Assembly: GCF_029433105.1 (NCBI RefSeq)
Contig: NZ_JARNTW010000001.1
Coordinates: 682,001-746,000, forward strand
Origin: Runella sp. MFBS21
GTDB taxonomy: Bacteria > Bacteroidota > Bacteroidia > Cytophagales > Spirosomataceae
Direction of reading: 5' to 3'
DNA length: 64,000 bases
The notes below the pieces were generated by a model. The model was not told where the DNA came from and made no database searches. It worked only from the letters and a program-made list of their open reading frames with translations. Made by a program: the position numbers and the translations under genes. Within the stretch, counting starts at the first letter, position 1; the number at the start of each line of letters is the position of its first letter. Below, one piece after another: positions 16,540-26,358 of the stretch.

Positions 16540-17103
16540 CTAAAGGGCTTTGGTGATGCGTTGTATTTTATCATCAAACTTAAAGGTAACAAGCGTACCA
16601 TTGTGTACTCCCCCCATAGATATATACTTAATTTTGACAAGTTTACCGTTGATGTTTTCCCATTTTACAAACATCCCTCCCTCTTCTTCTAATCTTTTAA
16701 AGTGACCTTCCACGAGGGTATCTACAGCTTGTAAATAGGAGGGTGAAAATTGAGTTTGGTACAACCCAGAACTCCCGAACAAAACCAGAACTTCGTCAAC
16801 AAATGTATATTGTGTCGGAACTCTGATAAGCGTAAAATAAGATTTTCTCTCTTCTTTAATAGCAGATAGATGAATGGTATAGCCATCACCGATCCGATTG
16901 TAGGTTACAAACACAAGCCCAAGCGTGTCATTAATTATGGTTTTGAGTTTACACTCAGCAATATAATTACTAATTAATTTTAAATGGGCGGGGTTTTTAA
17001 TTTTCACATTAGGAACCGATTGGGCGGTGCTACAAACACTTATTGAAAATCCAAAAATGAATAACCAAAGAAATTTCATGATGTTAAAAATTTGAAGATA
17101 CAC
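16540..17103 (-). CDS. Secreted hypothetical protein, first of two tandem paralogues
   Basis: This 187-residue protein probably starts at the second Met (MKFLWLFIFGFSISVCSTAQ, ATG 17079), giving a normal signal peptide. The mature part begins SVPNVKIKNPAHLKLISNYI. It shares block order with the gene 4 nt upstream at 17108: a VPxVxVxNP start, DTLGLVFVTY, YTFVDEVLVLF and a C-terminal MGGVHNGTLVTF. No known domain was recognised. It is likely periplasmic or exported. The pair probably forms one transcript. Confidence 0.68.
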   Translation of the reverse strand: MYLQIFNIMKFLWLFIFGFSISVCSTAQSVPNVKIKNPAHLKLISNYIAECKLKTIINDTLGLVFVTYNRIGDGYTIHLSAIKEERKSYFTLIRVPTQYTFVDEVLVLFGSSGLYQTQFSPSYLQAVDTLVEGHFKRLEEEGGMFVKWENINGKLVKIKYISMGGVHNGTLVTFKFDDKIQRITKAL

Positions 17104-17107
17104 AAGA

Positions 17108-17584
17108 TTACAACTTTATAAAAGTGCCATTATAGACTCCTCCTTCAAAGCTCTCGGTAGCCTCTTTAATTGTTTTAGGGGAATTTTTATTCCTCTTTTT
17201 TTGGGGAGTATAGTAGCTTTCTACAAACTTGTCAAGTTCTTTAAAAAACGAGTCAGGGTATTTGAAACTAACCTCAAAACCCGACCTTACCAATACGAAC
17301 ACGCCATCAATGAAAGTATAATAGGCTGGAATCACCTTCTTACTAAAAAAAGAAGAAGGGGCTTTTCGAATCGCCATAAGATGTAAAGTGCCTCCGCCAG
17401 CAGGCATAGAAAGTACCACAATACCTAAAGAGTCAGGCAAAAAACCTTTGCTTCGCGAGTCATGAATATAATTCAGGAGATGTTTTACGATTTCTGGGTT
17501 TTGGACAGTAACCTGTGGAATGGGCTGGGCATTCCCAACCATAGCAAAGAGCCATAAAAGAATAATATAATACGTGCATTTCAT
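17108..17584 (-). CDS. Secreted hypothetical protein, second of two tandem paralogues
   Basis: This 158-residue protein has a signal peptide (MKCTYYIILLWLFAMVGNAQ) followed by PIPQVTVQNPEIVKHLLNYI. It aligns by eye with the 16540 protein across DSLGIVVLSM, YYTFIDGVFVLV and the C-terminal GGVYNGTFIKL. The tandem arrangement, same strand and 4-nt gap indicate gene duplication. The family is unrecognised, and nothing in the neighbours defines a role. Confidence 0.68.
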   Translation of the reverse strand: MKCTYYIILLWLFAMVGNAQPIPQVTVQNPEIVKHLLNYIHDSRSKGFLPDSLGIVVLSMPAGGGTLHLMAIRKAPSSFFSKKVIPAYYTFIDGVFVLVRSGFEVSFKYPDSFFKELDKFVESYYTPQKKRNKNSPKTIKEATESFEGGVYNGTFIKL

Positions 17585-17698
17585 AAGATTGCAATATTTT
17601 ATTACAGTGTTAGCTCCAAATCTATGAGACTTTATTATGTTATCATAAGGAATGGTTAAAGCGAATAAAACGCTTTTTTTCTGATAGCCTATTTAAGG

Positions 17699-18352
17699 TT
17701 AAGGTTTACTTGCTTTTTTTGATTTAAACAACATAATACCCACCGAAACCCCAATACTTCGACTCATAAATAGATATCTTGGTTTTTCAGGAATAGAATG
17801 TACTATTCTTAAATCATAAGGTGAAAGACTTCGAGAATAAAATACTTCCGCTCTTACCCACTTGTATTGATACCCTAGGCGTCCATTTATTCCAAATTCC
17901 AATTTTTGAAGTTCTTCTGCGCCTAACATTTTTGTCTTATCAGAGATTAAGAAATTTAATTCAGGGCCTACGCTTGCGAAAATGCCTTTGTAAGTGATTC
18001 CCATTCTACTTCCTAACCCTATATAATTATACTTATTGATCGCAAACACAATTTCTTTATGAAATGGATCTTCATAGCGATTACCTCGGCGTAAAAAGTA
18101 GAGATCATTATCTATAAATAGCCACCGATTCAATCGGATTGTGGCCCAACCTCCTGCCTGAAATCCGTCTTCATTGCCGATGCCAGTTAGAGTAAGACTA
18201 AGATTCCTAGGTTTTTTGACAATAGTTGTACTATTCTGATTGACTCCTCCTTTTAGGCCAAAAGCGATACCTTCGGCGATTTGGGCTGCACTTTGGATGG
18301 TGGTCAGAATACCGAGAGAAGCTACATAGATGAGATTTGTGATGTTTTTCAT
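17699..18352 (-). CDS. Outer-membrane beta-barrel-like protein
   Basis: I chose ATG 18352, which gives the signal peptide MKNITNLIYVASLGILTTIQ and lies 5 nt after the DUF4249 stop. An upstream in-frame ATG at 18397 would overlap that gene. The 217-residue protein then shows alternating strands (IAFGLKGGVNQNSTTI, FGINGRLGYQYKWVRAEVFY) and ends with RSIGVSVGIMLF, consistent with an 8-strand outer-membrane barrel of the PorT/OmpW-like sort. It is the last gene of the TonB receptor - DUF4249 operon. Confidence 0.66.
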   Translation of the reverse strand: MKNITNLIYVASLGILTTIQSAAQIAEGIAFGLKGGVNQNSTTIVKKPRNLSLTLTGIGNEDGFQAGGWATIRLNRWLFIDNDLYFLRRGNRYEDPFHKEIVFAINKYNYIGLGSRMGITYKGIFASVGPELNFLISDKTKMLGAEELQKLEFGINGRLGYQYKWVRAEVFYSRSLSPYDLRIVHSIPEKPRYLFMSRSIGVSVGIMLFKSKKASKP

Positions 18353-18357
18353 GGGAG

Positions 18358-19182
18358 TTATTGTTTTATGTTGACTGTGAGGGTATCCATATGGCAAACG
18401 CCTACATATCCGTAGCCATTTTGGATGTTGTTGCTGACTGAAATAGACTGGGCAAAAGCATCATCATGATAGGAGTCGTAATCATGCACCAGACGATAGT
18501 AATCATAGGTATTTTTTGAGAGATGATAGAAGCAGATTTTAAGCTGACGAGCTACAACGTCTTGATTATTGCCGAGGTCTTTGCGTAAAAATATTCTATC
18601 TTTAATAGTATGTATTTGGGATTCAAAACCTACGTCTGACAATAGCTTGTTGGTAGGAATTTGGTAAATAGATTCGTTTTGAAAAGGAATACCTTCGTAA
18701 ATGGGAATGATTTTATAAGCATAAAAATTCTCGCCCGGTAAATCCTGAAAACTCATCGTCACCTGAGCCTCCGAAGTTTGGGGAATCTGAGAAGCCAAGG
18801 CGTTTTTTAAACCAATACTACTCGGTAAAGCTTCGAGGGATGCTTTGGCGATGCCGAGCTGAGGGTTTTGTACTTCTACTACAAAAGAAGAATTATAATC
18901 CCATGCTTTATTGGTGATATACAGATTGTTTTCTAAGTGTAGTGTTTCTAAAACTTGCTCGTTCTGTTTTAGACTTACAATGGCTGACAGGGGAGGATTG
19001 GCTCGCACAGGCTCCAATACAGGGTAGGTTTTTGTCACAAAAACTCCGATGCCTACATTGGTAGCAACCCCATTTACTACCAACTTCGTAGGAGCAGAAG
19101 GAATATCCACGTTTTTGACGGTAGATACTTCACAAGCCAAGCCTATCACTGCTACCAAAAAAATACAAACAAAAGACCTCAT
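18358..19182 (-). CDS. DUF4249 lipoprotein, partner of a TonB-dependent receptor
   Basis: This 274-residue lipoprotein has signal MRSFVCIFLVAVIGLACE (Cys17). The mature protein contains KLVVNGVATNVGIGVFVTKT and a strand-rich domain typical of DUF4249. The gene overlaps the end of the TonB receptor gene by 4 nt, the usual receptor/DUF4249 arrangement in Cytophagales, by analogy with SusC/SusD pairs. It probably forms the surface-exposed cap or accessory of that receptor. The ligand is unknown. Confidence 0.82.
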   Translation of the reverse strand: MRSFVCIFLVAVIGLACEVSTVKNVDIPSAPTKLVVNGVATNVGIGVFVTKTYPVLEPVRANPPLSAIVSLKQNEQVLETLHLENNLYITNKAWDYNSSFVVEVQNPQLGIAKASLEALPSSIGLKNALASQIPQTSEAQVTMSFQDLPGENFYAYKIIPIYEGIPFQNESIYQIPTNKLLSDVGFESQIHTIKDRIFLRKDLGNNQDVVARQLKICFYHLSKNTYDYYRLVHDYDSYHDDAFAQSISVSNNIQNGYGYVGVCHMDTLTVNIKQ

Positions 19183-21542
19183 CTGAATTTATAAATAATG
19201 CTTATGGATGGTAATATTGGAAATACGGAGGTAGACTTAACTACGTTTCGGGTTTCGATGGGGCGGTTTTGGGCATCTCTGATGGTTTCTATCGCAGGAT
19301 ATAACCGATAGGTATTTCGGCGACTATAGGCATTATAAAGGTTGAAGTTTAGCTCCCAAAAACGTCCGCGAGATAATAAATATTTTTTAGTCAAAGAAAC
19401 ATCTAACCGATGATAATCAGGATATTTGCCATTGTTTAGGTTGTCATAGACCACATGGTCGGGCACCATTGGACTGCTCACAATCCGCCCCGCTGGTCGA
19501 TTGTATCGCTGTCCGCTATAATACACCCACAGCAGCGAAAGCTGAGTAGTTTTATTGATTTTAAACAAAGCAGTGGTATTTAATACATGCCGGCGGTCAT
19601 AGAGGTCGTTGAACCAAGCTCCTTGGTTGAGTTCGGAAAATTGCCGTTTGTTCCACGAAAGGGTATAATTCAAGGACCAATCCCAGCGACGGTAATTTTT
19701 CTCAAGCGTCATTTCGATACCATATGCCTTCCCTTGGCCTTTGGAGAGGGTATTGTTTTGCCAATTGTAGTAGAGGTAGGGGTCTCCATAATAATATTGA
19801 TACTGGCTCAAGTCTTTCATGCTTTTGTAGAACAGTCCTAAACTATGTTTAAACAGCTTATTGGCATGACTCCACCCTGCCGTATATTGCCAGGCACGCT
19901 GGGGTAAGATAGACGGAGTGGAAGGCACCCAAGTGATTTTGTCTACCAACTCTCCACTTTTGAGCAAGGCATGATTGTACTGCCTCATTTGAGTAATCCC
20001 CCATGAAAATTGATGATTGGGCGATTTCCGAAAACTAAATGAAACTCTTGGTTCAAAGCCTTGGTAGTTTGCTTGATTGGTAATAAAATAAGAGAATCTG
20101 CTACCTATATTCAGTTGGAAATGAGGGGAAAGGTTGAACAAAAGACCCGCAAAAATCCCCCCTTCCAGTGCTTTCGCGTCATTTTCTTTCAGAGATAAGC
20201 TATCACCTTGGCTATTGTTTTGGAGATAGTCAATAGGAGTGTAGGTATGTTTGATGATATCGCCACCTATCTTAGCCTTGATTGTTGAAGTAATGGCTCC
20301 TTCAACCAATACATTGGCCGATATGTCACTGATTTTGCCAGTGCTGCGTTTATTTTCTTCGCCAATCTTATTAAACGTAAGCTCTGGCTCCAGCCAAGGT
20401 TTGGGGCGGGTGGATACTACACTATAGGAGGTTTGGCCTTCGTCGTAGTCGAAATGATAACGCGTAAAATGTGCGCCCGTTTGGAGAAACCACCGAGAAC
20501 TTAACACATGAAAAGTTCTTAGTGAAAATAGCTGATTGGTGAGATTTCGTCTATTATGGTCTCTGGTGGTTCCAAAAGGGTCATTTTGGAGTGATTCGTA
20601 TTTATCATTGCCTCGATAGTAGCTGATAAATAATTTATGATTTGGGTGAAAGGTATGGTTAAATTTTAGGTTTAAATCATAAAAATTATATCCCAAGTAT
20701 CCATTAGGGTCTCCTTTTTCAATGGCTTTCTTTTTGCCTATATTAAACAAATTAAAATACGCAGTCCGTCCAGCTATTAGCAACGAAGTCTTGTCTTTTT
20801 TGATAGGGCCTTCGATTAAAAACTTGCTAGACACTACTCCTAATTCGGCCTTCCCTTCCCAACTGTTTTTATTGCCTTCTCTAAACATTACATCCGTAAC
20901 CGACGAAAGTCTTCCGCCAAATTCAACGGGGAAGTCTCCTTTATAAAAGTTTACTTTTTGTAATGCATCGGCATTAAACAAAGACAGAAAATTGAACAAG
21001 TGACCTGTGCTATAGATAGGTGCTCCATCCAGATAAAAAAGGTTTTGATCGTTGGTACCACCCCGTACATTGATACCCGACGATAACTCACTTCCCATAC
21101 TCACCCCTGCAAACACGCCAATCGCTTTGAGTAAATCTTTCTCGCCGCCCAAGCTGGGGAGATTATTGAGCAAAGTAGGAGTGATGCTTAATTGGTTAAT
21201 ATTTTCGGTATTTTGATACTTAGCTTTAACCTCTACTTCTTGGAGGGTATAGGGTTTTAAAACAATTTTTAAAACGGTATCTCCATAAATCTTGATTTTT
21301 GTGCTTTCATAGCCCATCAGCGATGCCCGTATCCAATTGGGCGTGCGTTCTAAAATCATGCTTCCATGCCCATACCGATTGGTCAGGGTGTGTGTGTTGG
21401 TGATGGAGTCAGAGAGATTGACGGAAGAAAGCGGCTCTCCCGTTCTTTCTTCCGTCACCTTCACAATTACTTGTTGGGCATAGACACTTTTTTCATTTAT
21501 CATCCAAAACGCCCCTATTATAAACCACTTCCAAAAGTGCAT
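19179..21542 (-). CDS. TonB-dependent receptor with carboxypeptidase-like N-terminal domain
   Basis: This 787-residue outer-membrane receptor starts with a signal peptide and a CarboxypepD_reg-like domain (about 25-105, GEPLSSVNLSDS). The plug domain at about 115-225 contains GINVRGGTNDQNLFYLDGAP and FPVEFGGRLSSVTDV, and a C-terminal beta-barrel ends in ...PSISIIYKFR. It imports an unknown ligand using TonB energy. It is followed by DUF4249 and barrel genes in one operon and is paralogous to the receptor at 23441. Confidence 0.93.
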   Translation of the reverse strand: MHFWKWFIIGAFWMINEKSVYAQQVIVKVTEERTGEPLSSVNLSDSITNTHTLTNRYGHGSMILERTPNWIRASLMGYESTKIKIYGDTVLKIVLKPYTLQEVEVKAKYQNTENINQLSITPTLLNNLPSLGGEKDLLKAIGVFAGVSMGSELSSGINVRGGTNDQNLFYLDGAPIYSTGHLFNFLSLFNADALQKVNFYKGDFPVEFGGRLSSVTDVMFREGNKNSWEGKAELGVVSSKFLIEGPIKKDKTSLLIAGRTAYFNLFNIGKKKAIEKGDPNGYLGYNFYDLNLKFNHTFHPNHKLFISYYRGNDKYESLQNDPFGTTRDHNRRNLTNQLFSLRTFHVLSSRWFLQTGAHFTRYHFDYDEGQTSYSVVSTRPKPWLEPELTFNKIGEENKRSTGKISDISANVLVEGAITSTIKAKIGGDIIKHTYTPIDYLQNNSQGDSLSLKENDAKALEGGIFAGLLFNLSPHFQLNIGSRFSYFITNQANYQGFEPRVSFSFRKSPNHQFSWGITQMRQYNHALLKSGELVDKITWVPSTPSILPQRAWQYTAGWSHANKLFKHSLGLFYKSMKDLSQYQYYYGDPYLYYNWQNNTLSKGQGKAYGIEMTLEKNYRRWDWSLNYTLSWNKRQFSELNQGAWFNDLYDRRHVLNTTALFKINKTTQLSLLWVYYSGQRYNRPAGRIVSSPMVPDHVVYDNLNNGKYPDYHRLDVSLTKKYLLSRGRFWELNFNLYNAYSRRNTYRLYPAIETIRDAQNRPIETRNVVKSTSVFPILPSISIIYKFR

Positions 21543-21699
21543 ATACCAGATTTTTTTTAGAAAGAATAATACTAGCTAGGTGTTACATAGTAATTTATTA
21601 AAGGTGTTAATTGTTAGGTATTTAGGGGTATGCCTTCTCCTCTCCAAGTATAAAAATAAAAACAAGCATATAGTTTATGGCTTGCTACAAAATCACCGT

Positions 21700-22419
21700 T
21701 TATTCTTCCATCAAATGCTCAATTTTTTTAAGAAAATAAACATTTTCATCGTAAGATTTAATAATTCCACCTACTACCTTTTCAGCCCGTGCCAGTTCTT
21801 GGGGAGAAAGTGCTTTGGTGTTTTCTCTGAAATTTTCTCTTATTTGTTGCACAGAATCTCCCGTTTTTTCAATCGCTGCTTTTACCCGTTTGTGGGTGAC
21901 TTGGGCATATTCTTTGATTTTTTCTTTAGGCCAATACCCTTTCAATTGGGTAAGAGCTAGACAAAGATGCCCCGCGTGTACACCTTTATTTTTGTACAAT
22001 AGCTCCGTATAAAAAGCAGTGCGTTCTAGGGCTGTTTTATCTGTGTTGAGGAGAAGCCCAAAGTCTTTTAATATAATCTGCGCCATGTGTTCTTCAAACA
22101 CAAATTGAGTCTCAGGGTCGTTGAGAGAAGGGTAATGGGCTTGAAAAAGAGAATCCATTTGCTGCCAAGATTTTTGTTTTTTTGCAGCAACAATTTCTTC
22201 TTCCATCATCGGGATTCCCTTTGTTTTTAGCTCCATAAGCGCCCCTATGGAAACGGGTTTTCCATTCATGGGAGGAATGGAATAGCTTAGTAAATCTATT
22301 TCAGACCCTTCCCGTTTACTTTTGGATTGTAGTGTGTCATTTACAGCCTCCCTTATAGACGCGTCGTCGTAAATGTGAATGAAAAAAATAACAGTAGAAA
22401 CTAGAAAATACGATTTCAT
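21700..22419 (-). CDS. Hypothetical secreted or anchored protein, helical
   Basis: This 239-residue protein has a hydrophobic N-terminus (MKSYFLVSTVIFFIHIY) and a helix-rich, charged body containing EEEIVAAKKQKSWQQMDSLF and a long C-terminal amphipathic region. No family was recognised. It lies between two TonB receptor operons, 158 nt from the next gene. Its start is only 19 nt from one copy of the 83-bp repeat with the palindrome, so that element may control it. Confidence 0.62.
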   Translation of the reverse strand: MKSYFLVSTVIFFIHIYDDASIREAVNDTLQSKSKREGSEIDLLSYSIPPMNGKPVSIGALMELKTKGIPMMEEEIVAAKKQKSWQQMDSLFQAHYPSLNDPETQFVFEEHMAQIILKDFGLLLNTDKTALERTAFYTELLYKNKGVHAGHLCLALTQLKGYWPKEKIKEYAQVTHKRVKAAIEKTGDSVQQIRENFRENTKALSPQELARAEKVVGGIIKSYDENVYFLKKIEHLMEE

Positions 22420-22438
22420 AAGCCCCTTGATTAAAATA

Positions 22439-22521
22439 CAAAGTTCTGTAAAACAATCCTAAAGCTTTTCAACCCAAAGTTTGAATTTTCTCCACCTTAG
22501 GGTGGAGATGAGGCGATTTTT
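22439..22521. repeat. 83-bp dispersed repeat, copy 1, with palindrome
   Basis: This stretch matches 27255-27337 at 81 of 83 positions. It contains TCTCCACCTTAGGGTGGAGA, a palindrome with one mismatch. No T run flanks it, so it is not a terminator. It lies directly upstream of the minus-strand gene starting at 22419 and downstream of the DUF4249 stop at 22602. Confidence 0.85.
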
Positions 22522-22601
22522 TGACTTTTTTAGTCAATCACAGCGAAGACTCTAAAACCATTTTTAATAAAAGGCTTACAGCCTATTGTTAAGTAGTTAA
22601 A

Positions 22602-23444
22602 CTATTGAATGGGGGTGAGACTAATAGAACGATTATACGCCCCAAAAATACCCACCCCACCTTCAATATTAGAATAAAGAGGTTTAGGCTCTTTTAAATT
22701 AGGAATAAGGCCACTCGTATTCGCCTCCCACGTGTAGGCCTCGGCCCTTGTTTTGAGGTAATGATAGCTGTGGCTGTCAAGCGAATAAAGCACAGTTTGT
22801 AATGATACAGATTCTGCCAAATAGGCATTAAAGGCCTTATTTTCAATAGAATTGACTGTAAAATCTTTCGCATCGAATAGCCCATTCCCAACTAACAAGC
22901 CTAAATAAGGACCCGTTGAAGCCCCTAATTTTGGGACAAAAACAACGTTTTTAAGCTCAAAATGAAAGGTAAAAAAAGAAACATTGTTTGCCGGTTTTTG
23001 AATGGAAAAAGCATAATCGTTTCCTTCTTTATTTCCTTCGACTACCGCCTTATCAGGATTGGGTGGTACTGTACAATTCCCTGCTAGAATAGCCCCAGTT
23101 GAAAGCAGTACTTGAAGCTTATAATTTTTTGAAGGCCTGACTTTTAAGGTGCGATTATCCACAAAATAGCTATTATTCTTTGCATCAAAATGTAACATAT
23201 GCACCGTGCTATCATCTGCTATGCTAACTTTGGCATCATTGATGACTGCTTCACTCGAACGAACCACGCTTCCTAATGCCTTTCCTTGATAAACATATAC
23301 CTTTACAATAGAATCTTGGGGAGAAATCAAGGAGCTAACGGCGACTAAATTCTCAGGCGAAATTCTTTCTATTTCAACACCACTTTGGCAAGACAAAAAC
23401 CAAATGCTCACCAACCCGACCAAAAAATTACCTATTCTCATCAA
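22602..23444 (-). CDS. DUF4249 lipoprotein, partner of the second TonB-dependent receptor
   Basis: This 280-residue lipoprotein has signal MMRIGNFLVGLVSIWFLSCQ (Cys19), then ENLVAVSSLISPQDSIVKVY and VINDAKVSIADDS, characteristic of DUF4249. It overlaps its TonB receptor gene by 4 nt. It is the last gene of the four-gene minus-strand run from 27138 and pairs with the receptor upstream, mirroring the 18358/19179 pair. Confidence 0.8.
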   Translation of the reverse strand: MMRIGNFLVGLVSIWFLSCQSGVEIERISPENLVAVSSLISPQDSIVKVYVYQGKALGSVVRSSEAVINDAKVSIADDSTVHMLHFDAKNNSYFVDNRTLKVRPSKNYKLQVLLSTGAILAGNCTVPPNPDKAVVEGNKEGNDYAFSIQKPANNVSFFTFHFELKNVVFVPKLGASTGPYLGLLVGNGLFDAKDFTVNSIENKAFNAYLAESVSLQTVLYSLDSHSYHYLKTRAEAYTWEANTSGLIPNLKEPKPLYSNIEGGVGIFGAYNRSISLTPIQ

Positions 23445-25777
23445 AATTTAAAGTTATATGTTACCGAAGGAATTACGGGGAATAAAGCTCGTTTTACCAA
23501 CCTGCTCCGTTGTCCTTCAGGAGAGTTTTCGGTTTTTAAATAATAGTAAAGAGGGTTCTGGCGATTATACGCATTGTAAAGACCTACTTCCCAAGTACGT
23601 TCTCCCCAACGTTTTTTCTTGTGAAATTGCACGGCAACATCTAATCGGTGATACGCTTCTGCCCTAAAACTATTGCGGCTTCCTAGGTAGTCAAAACGTT
23701 CAGGAAACGTTTGTCCTAGCCCCGCTTGGGTAAAGTAAAAGCCTTGCGGTACTGTCAGCGCATTACCTGTGGCATAGACCCAATTGGCTGAAAGGGTCAC
23801 TTTCGGAGATAATTTATAAGAAGCTACCAGCGAAAAATCATGGCGACGGTCGTAGCGGGGATAGAACCGTTTTCCATTGTTGAGCGAATCAAACTGATGT
23901 ACCGTCCACGAAAGCGTATAGCCAACCCAACCTGTCAATCGACCTTTGTTCTTTTGTAAAAGCAACTCTGTCCCATACGACCACGCGCGTCCCGTTGTTA
24001 CGTTGTTTTCCCATTTCAAAGGTTTTGCCCCTTCATCAAAAGATAAAAATGTAGCTCCTTCTTTATACGCAACAATGCCTCGCATCCACTTACGATAACT
24101 TTCCACTGTCAACTGAAGACCTGCTTTAGGAAACGCCTTACTCAACCCCACAGCCACTTGGTCGGCTTGCTGTGGTGGAACACGCTCCGTGGCGGGCACC
24201 CATAGGTCGGTTGATAAACCCGTACCCGTGTTTGTCAACAAATGGATAAACTGATTGTTGCGCGCATACGACATTTTGAGGGACCAATCGCGAGACAAAG
24301 AATACCCTGCCGTCAGACGAGGCTCTAAGAAAACGTAAGTACGAGCAGTTGTTTGGAGACCATTCAACCGCAAACCTGCATTTAATGAGAAACCCTTATA
24401 ACTATACGTATCTTCTACATAGACAGCAAACTCTTGATTACTAGAGACTTGATTATCTCTTTCTTCAGTGTTATCCTCTTTATTTTCTTTAAAATACGCC
24501 CTTGGTTTAAAGCGATGATGAGTCACCAATGCTCCAAATTTAACTTGGTGGGCGTTGTTGGGGAAATAATCAAAATCCGTTTTGAGGGTGTAATCTCGAA
24601 TGGAGGAAGTAAATTCCGTAAAAGTATGGGTGTTTTCTCCACCGTCGCTACGAATACGCTCAAATTCGTCAAATAATCGAAAACGAAAATCGGTAACCGC
24701 TAAGGTCGTATTCACAAAAAGCTTTTGATTCACCAAATGATTCCATCGAAGTGTACCTGTGGCATTGCCCCATCCTAATCCTGAATTGGTTTTGATGACG
24801 GAAGAGGTTCGTTCAATATACTCTTTGACACGCAGCGCATCATTGCCAAAATACCCGCTTAGGTATAGTTTATCTTTGTCGCCCAAATCCAGATTTATTT
24901 TGGCGTTCAAATCATAAAAACTGTAGCCTAACTTTTCTTCTTTTGGCATCAAGGGCATCGTTAGCAAGTCTAAATACGTACGTCTGCCTGACAAAAGGAA
25001 CGACGATTTTCCTTTTTTGAGGGGGCCATCCAACGTCAATCGACTCGACAATAATCCCACTCCCCCTTCTCCCCTCACTTTGTCTTTGCCGCCTTCTTTC
25101 ATTTGTAAATCAATAACCGACGACAAACGGCCTCCGTAGCGGGCGGGAAAGCCACCTTTCCAAAAATCCACATTTTTGATAGCATCTCCGTTAAAAACCG
25201 AGAAAAATCCAAATAAATGATTGGCATTATATACCTGAGCTTCATCCAACAGAATAAGGTTTTGGTCAGGCCCTCCACCTCTTACATAGAGCGCGGTACT
25301 TCCTTCCGTTCCTTTTTGCACACCTGGCAACAACTGCAAGGCTTTAATAACATCTTTTTCGCCCAACAGGGTTGGGATTTGTTTGATTTGCGAAACAGGC
25401 AAACGCACTACACTCATTTGTGCTACTTCCGCAGGTGGGTGCTGTCCGCTTACCTTGACTTCATCTAGGTCTTTGGCTTGAGCAGTAAGCACGATGTTTT
25501 GTTGGAACGATTGGGAAAGGGTCATCGTCCTTTCCTCAGTGGCATATCCCAAGGCCGAAAATCGAACTAAAAGGGCCTGATTGACAGGCAAATGAAGTGA
25601 ATAAAATCCATACGCATTGGTGACTGTCCCAATCGTACTCCCCTCCACACCCACACTTACTCCCACTAGGTTTTCTTGCGTTCCTTTTTCTCGTACATAC
25701 CCACTCAACGTAACGGTTTGTGCCTGAACGATAGCACTAAAAAAAACAAATAACCAACAATAGTTCATGGTTGACAT
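23441..25777 (-). CDS. TonB-dependent receptor with CarboxypepD_reg-like domain
   Basis: This receptor of about 778 residues starts at ATG 25777 (or 25768). The in-frame ATG at 25807 would run into the upstream lipoprotein gene. Signal peptide MNYCWLFVFFSAIVQAQ is followed by a CarboxypepD_reg-like domain (VTLSGYVREKGTQENLVGVS), a plug (ALYVRGGGPDQNLILLDEAQ, then FPARYGGRLSSVIDLQM) and a beta-barrel ending PSVTYNFKF. The plug resembles that of the receptor at 19179, so the two modules are paralogous. The substrate is unknown. Confidence 0.93.
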   Translation of the reverse strand: MSTMNYCWLFVFFSAIVQAQTVTLSGYVREKGTQENLVGVSVGVEGSTIGTVTNAYGFYSLHLPVNQALLVRFSALGYATEERTMTLSQSFQQNIVLTAQAKDLDEVKVSGQHPPAEVAQMSVVRLPVSQIKQIPTLLGEKDVIKALQLLPGVQKGTEGSTALYVRGGGPDQNLILLDEAQVYNANHLFGFFSVFNGDAIKNVDFWKGGFPARYGGRLSSVIDLQMKEGGKDKVRGEGGVGLLSSRLTLDGPLKKGKSSFLLSGRRTYLDLLTMPLMPKEEKLGYSFYDLNAKINLDLGDKDKLYLSGYFGNDALRVKEYIERTSSVIKTNSGLGWGNATGTLRWNHLVNQKLFVNTTLAVTDFRFRLFDEFERIRSDGGENTHTFTEFTSSIRDYTLKTDFDYFPNNAHQVKFGALVTHHRFKPRAYFKENKEDNTEERDNQVSSNQEFAVYVEDTYSYKGFSLNAGLRLNGLQTTARTYVFLEPRLTAGYSLSRDWSLKMSYARNNQFIHLLTNTGTGLSTDLWVPATERVPPQQADQVAVGLSKAFPKAGLQLTVESYRKWMRGIVAYKEGATFLSFDEGAKPLKWENNVTTGRAWSYGTELLLQKNKGRLTGWVGYTLSWTVHQFDSLNNGKRFYPRYDRRHDFSLVASYKLSPKVTLSANWVYATGNALTVPQGFYFTQAGLGQTFPERFDYLGSRNSFRAEAYHRLDVAVQFHKKKRWGERTWEVGLYNAYNRQNPLYYYLKTENSPEGQRSRLVKRALFPVIPSVTYNFKF

Positions 25778-25787
25778 TAAATACGTG

Positions 25788-26300
25788 TTATTTTTCGGTA
25801 GCGACAAAACCTACCTTTACATCTGGCAGCGTGCTATTTTTTATTTGTACGGCAGTCATTTTTTTATCGACTACACTCAAAGACCACTCACCGCTCATCA
25901 GTGCTATTATCTTCAACTGACTAGGGGTAGGTTTTTTAGGTGGGTCAGGAAATTGATTTTTAATATAAATAGCTATAATATAATTTTTCGTGTCTGAATT
26001 ATATTCGTAATCACCACCAAAAAACTCGCCATTAAAAAAGAAATCTCCTGTACATCTCCTTGTATTTGTTTTTCTCGTTTTTCGTGAATACTTACATTCT
26101 TTGAATAAAAACTCACCACTTTTTAATACATTCTTCAGTGAATCTGGAACATTTCCACTAATCTCAAAAGACTGAATATCCCAAGAAGTACGAACTTTGT
26201 CTAGCTCGGCCTCAATCATCTCATCTTTGGTGTTTTGACAGCCTAAAAGGAAGACTAGTAATATTGTTAGCGAAATCGTAAGGTATTTTATTTTCATCAT
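25788..26300 (-). CDS. Small lipoprotein, hypothetical
   Basis: This 170-residue lipoprotein has signal MMKIKYLTISLTILLVFLLG with lipobox LLGC (Cys21). The body contains RTSWDIQSFEISGNVPDSLK and two internal cysteines (FKECKYSRKTRKTNTRRC), ending VGFVATEK. The pattern of a short lipocalin-like beta protein is possible, but no family is recognised. Its end lies 10 nt before the receptor start at 25777, so it is in the same operon. Confidence 0.68.
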   Translation of the reverse strand: MMKIKYLTISLTILLVFLLGCQNTKDEMIEAELDKVRTSWDIQSFEISGNVPDSLKNVLKSGEFLFKECKYSRKTRKTNTRRCTGDFFFNGEFFGGDYEYNSDTKNYIIAIYIKNQFPDPPKKPTPSQLKIIALMSGEWSLSVVDKKMTAVQIKNSTLPDVKVGFVATEK

Positions 26301-26358
26301 GACTATGTTTTAAATGTGGGGAATTACTGATATTCCCCACAATAACTATAGAAAAGTG

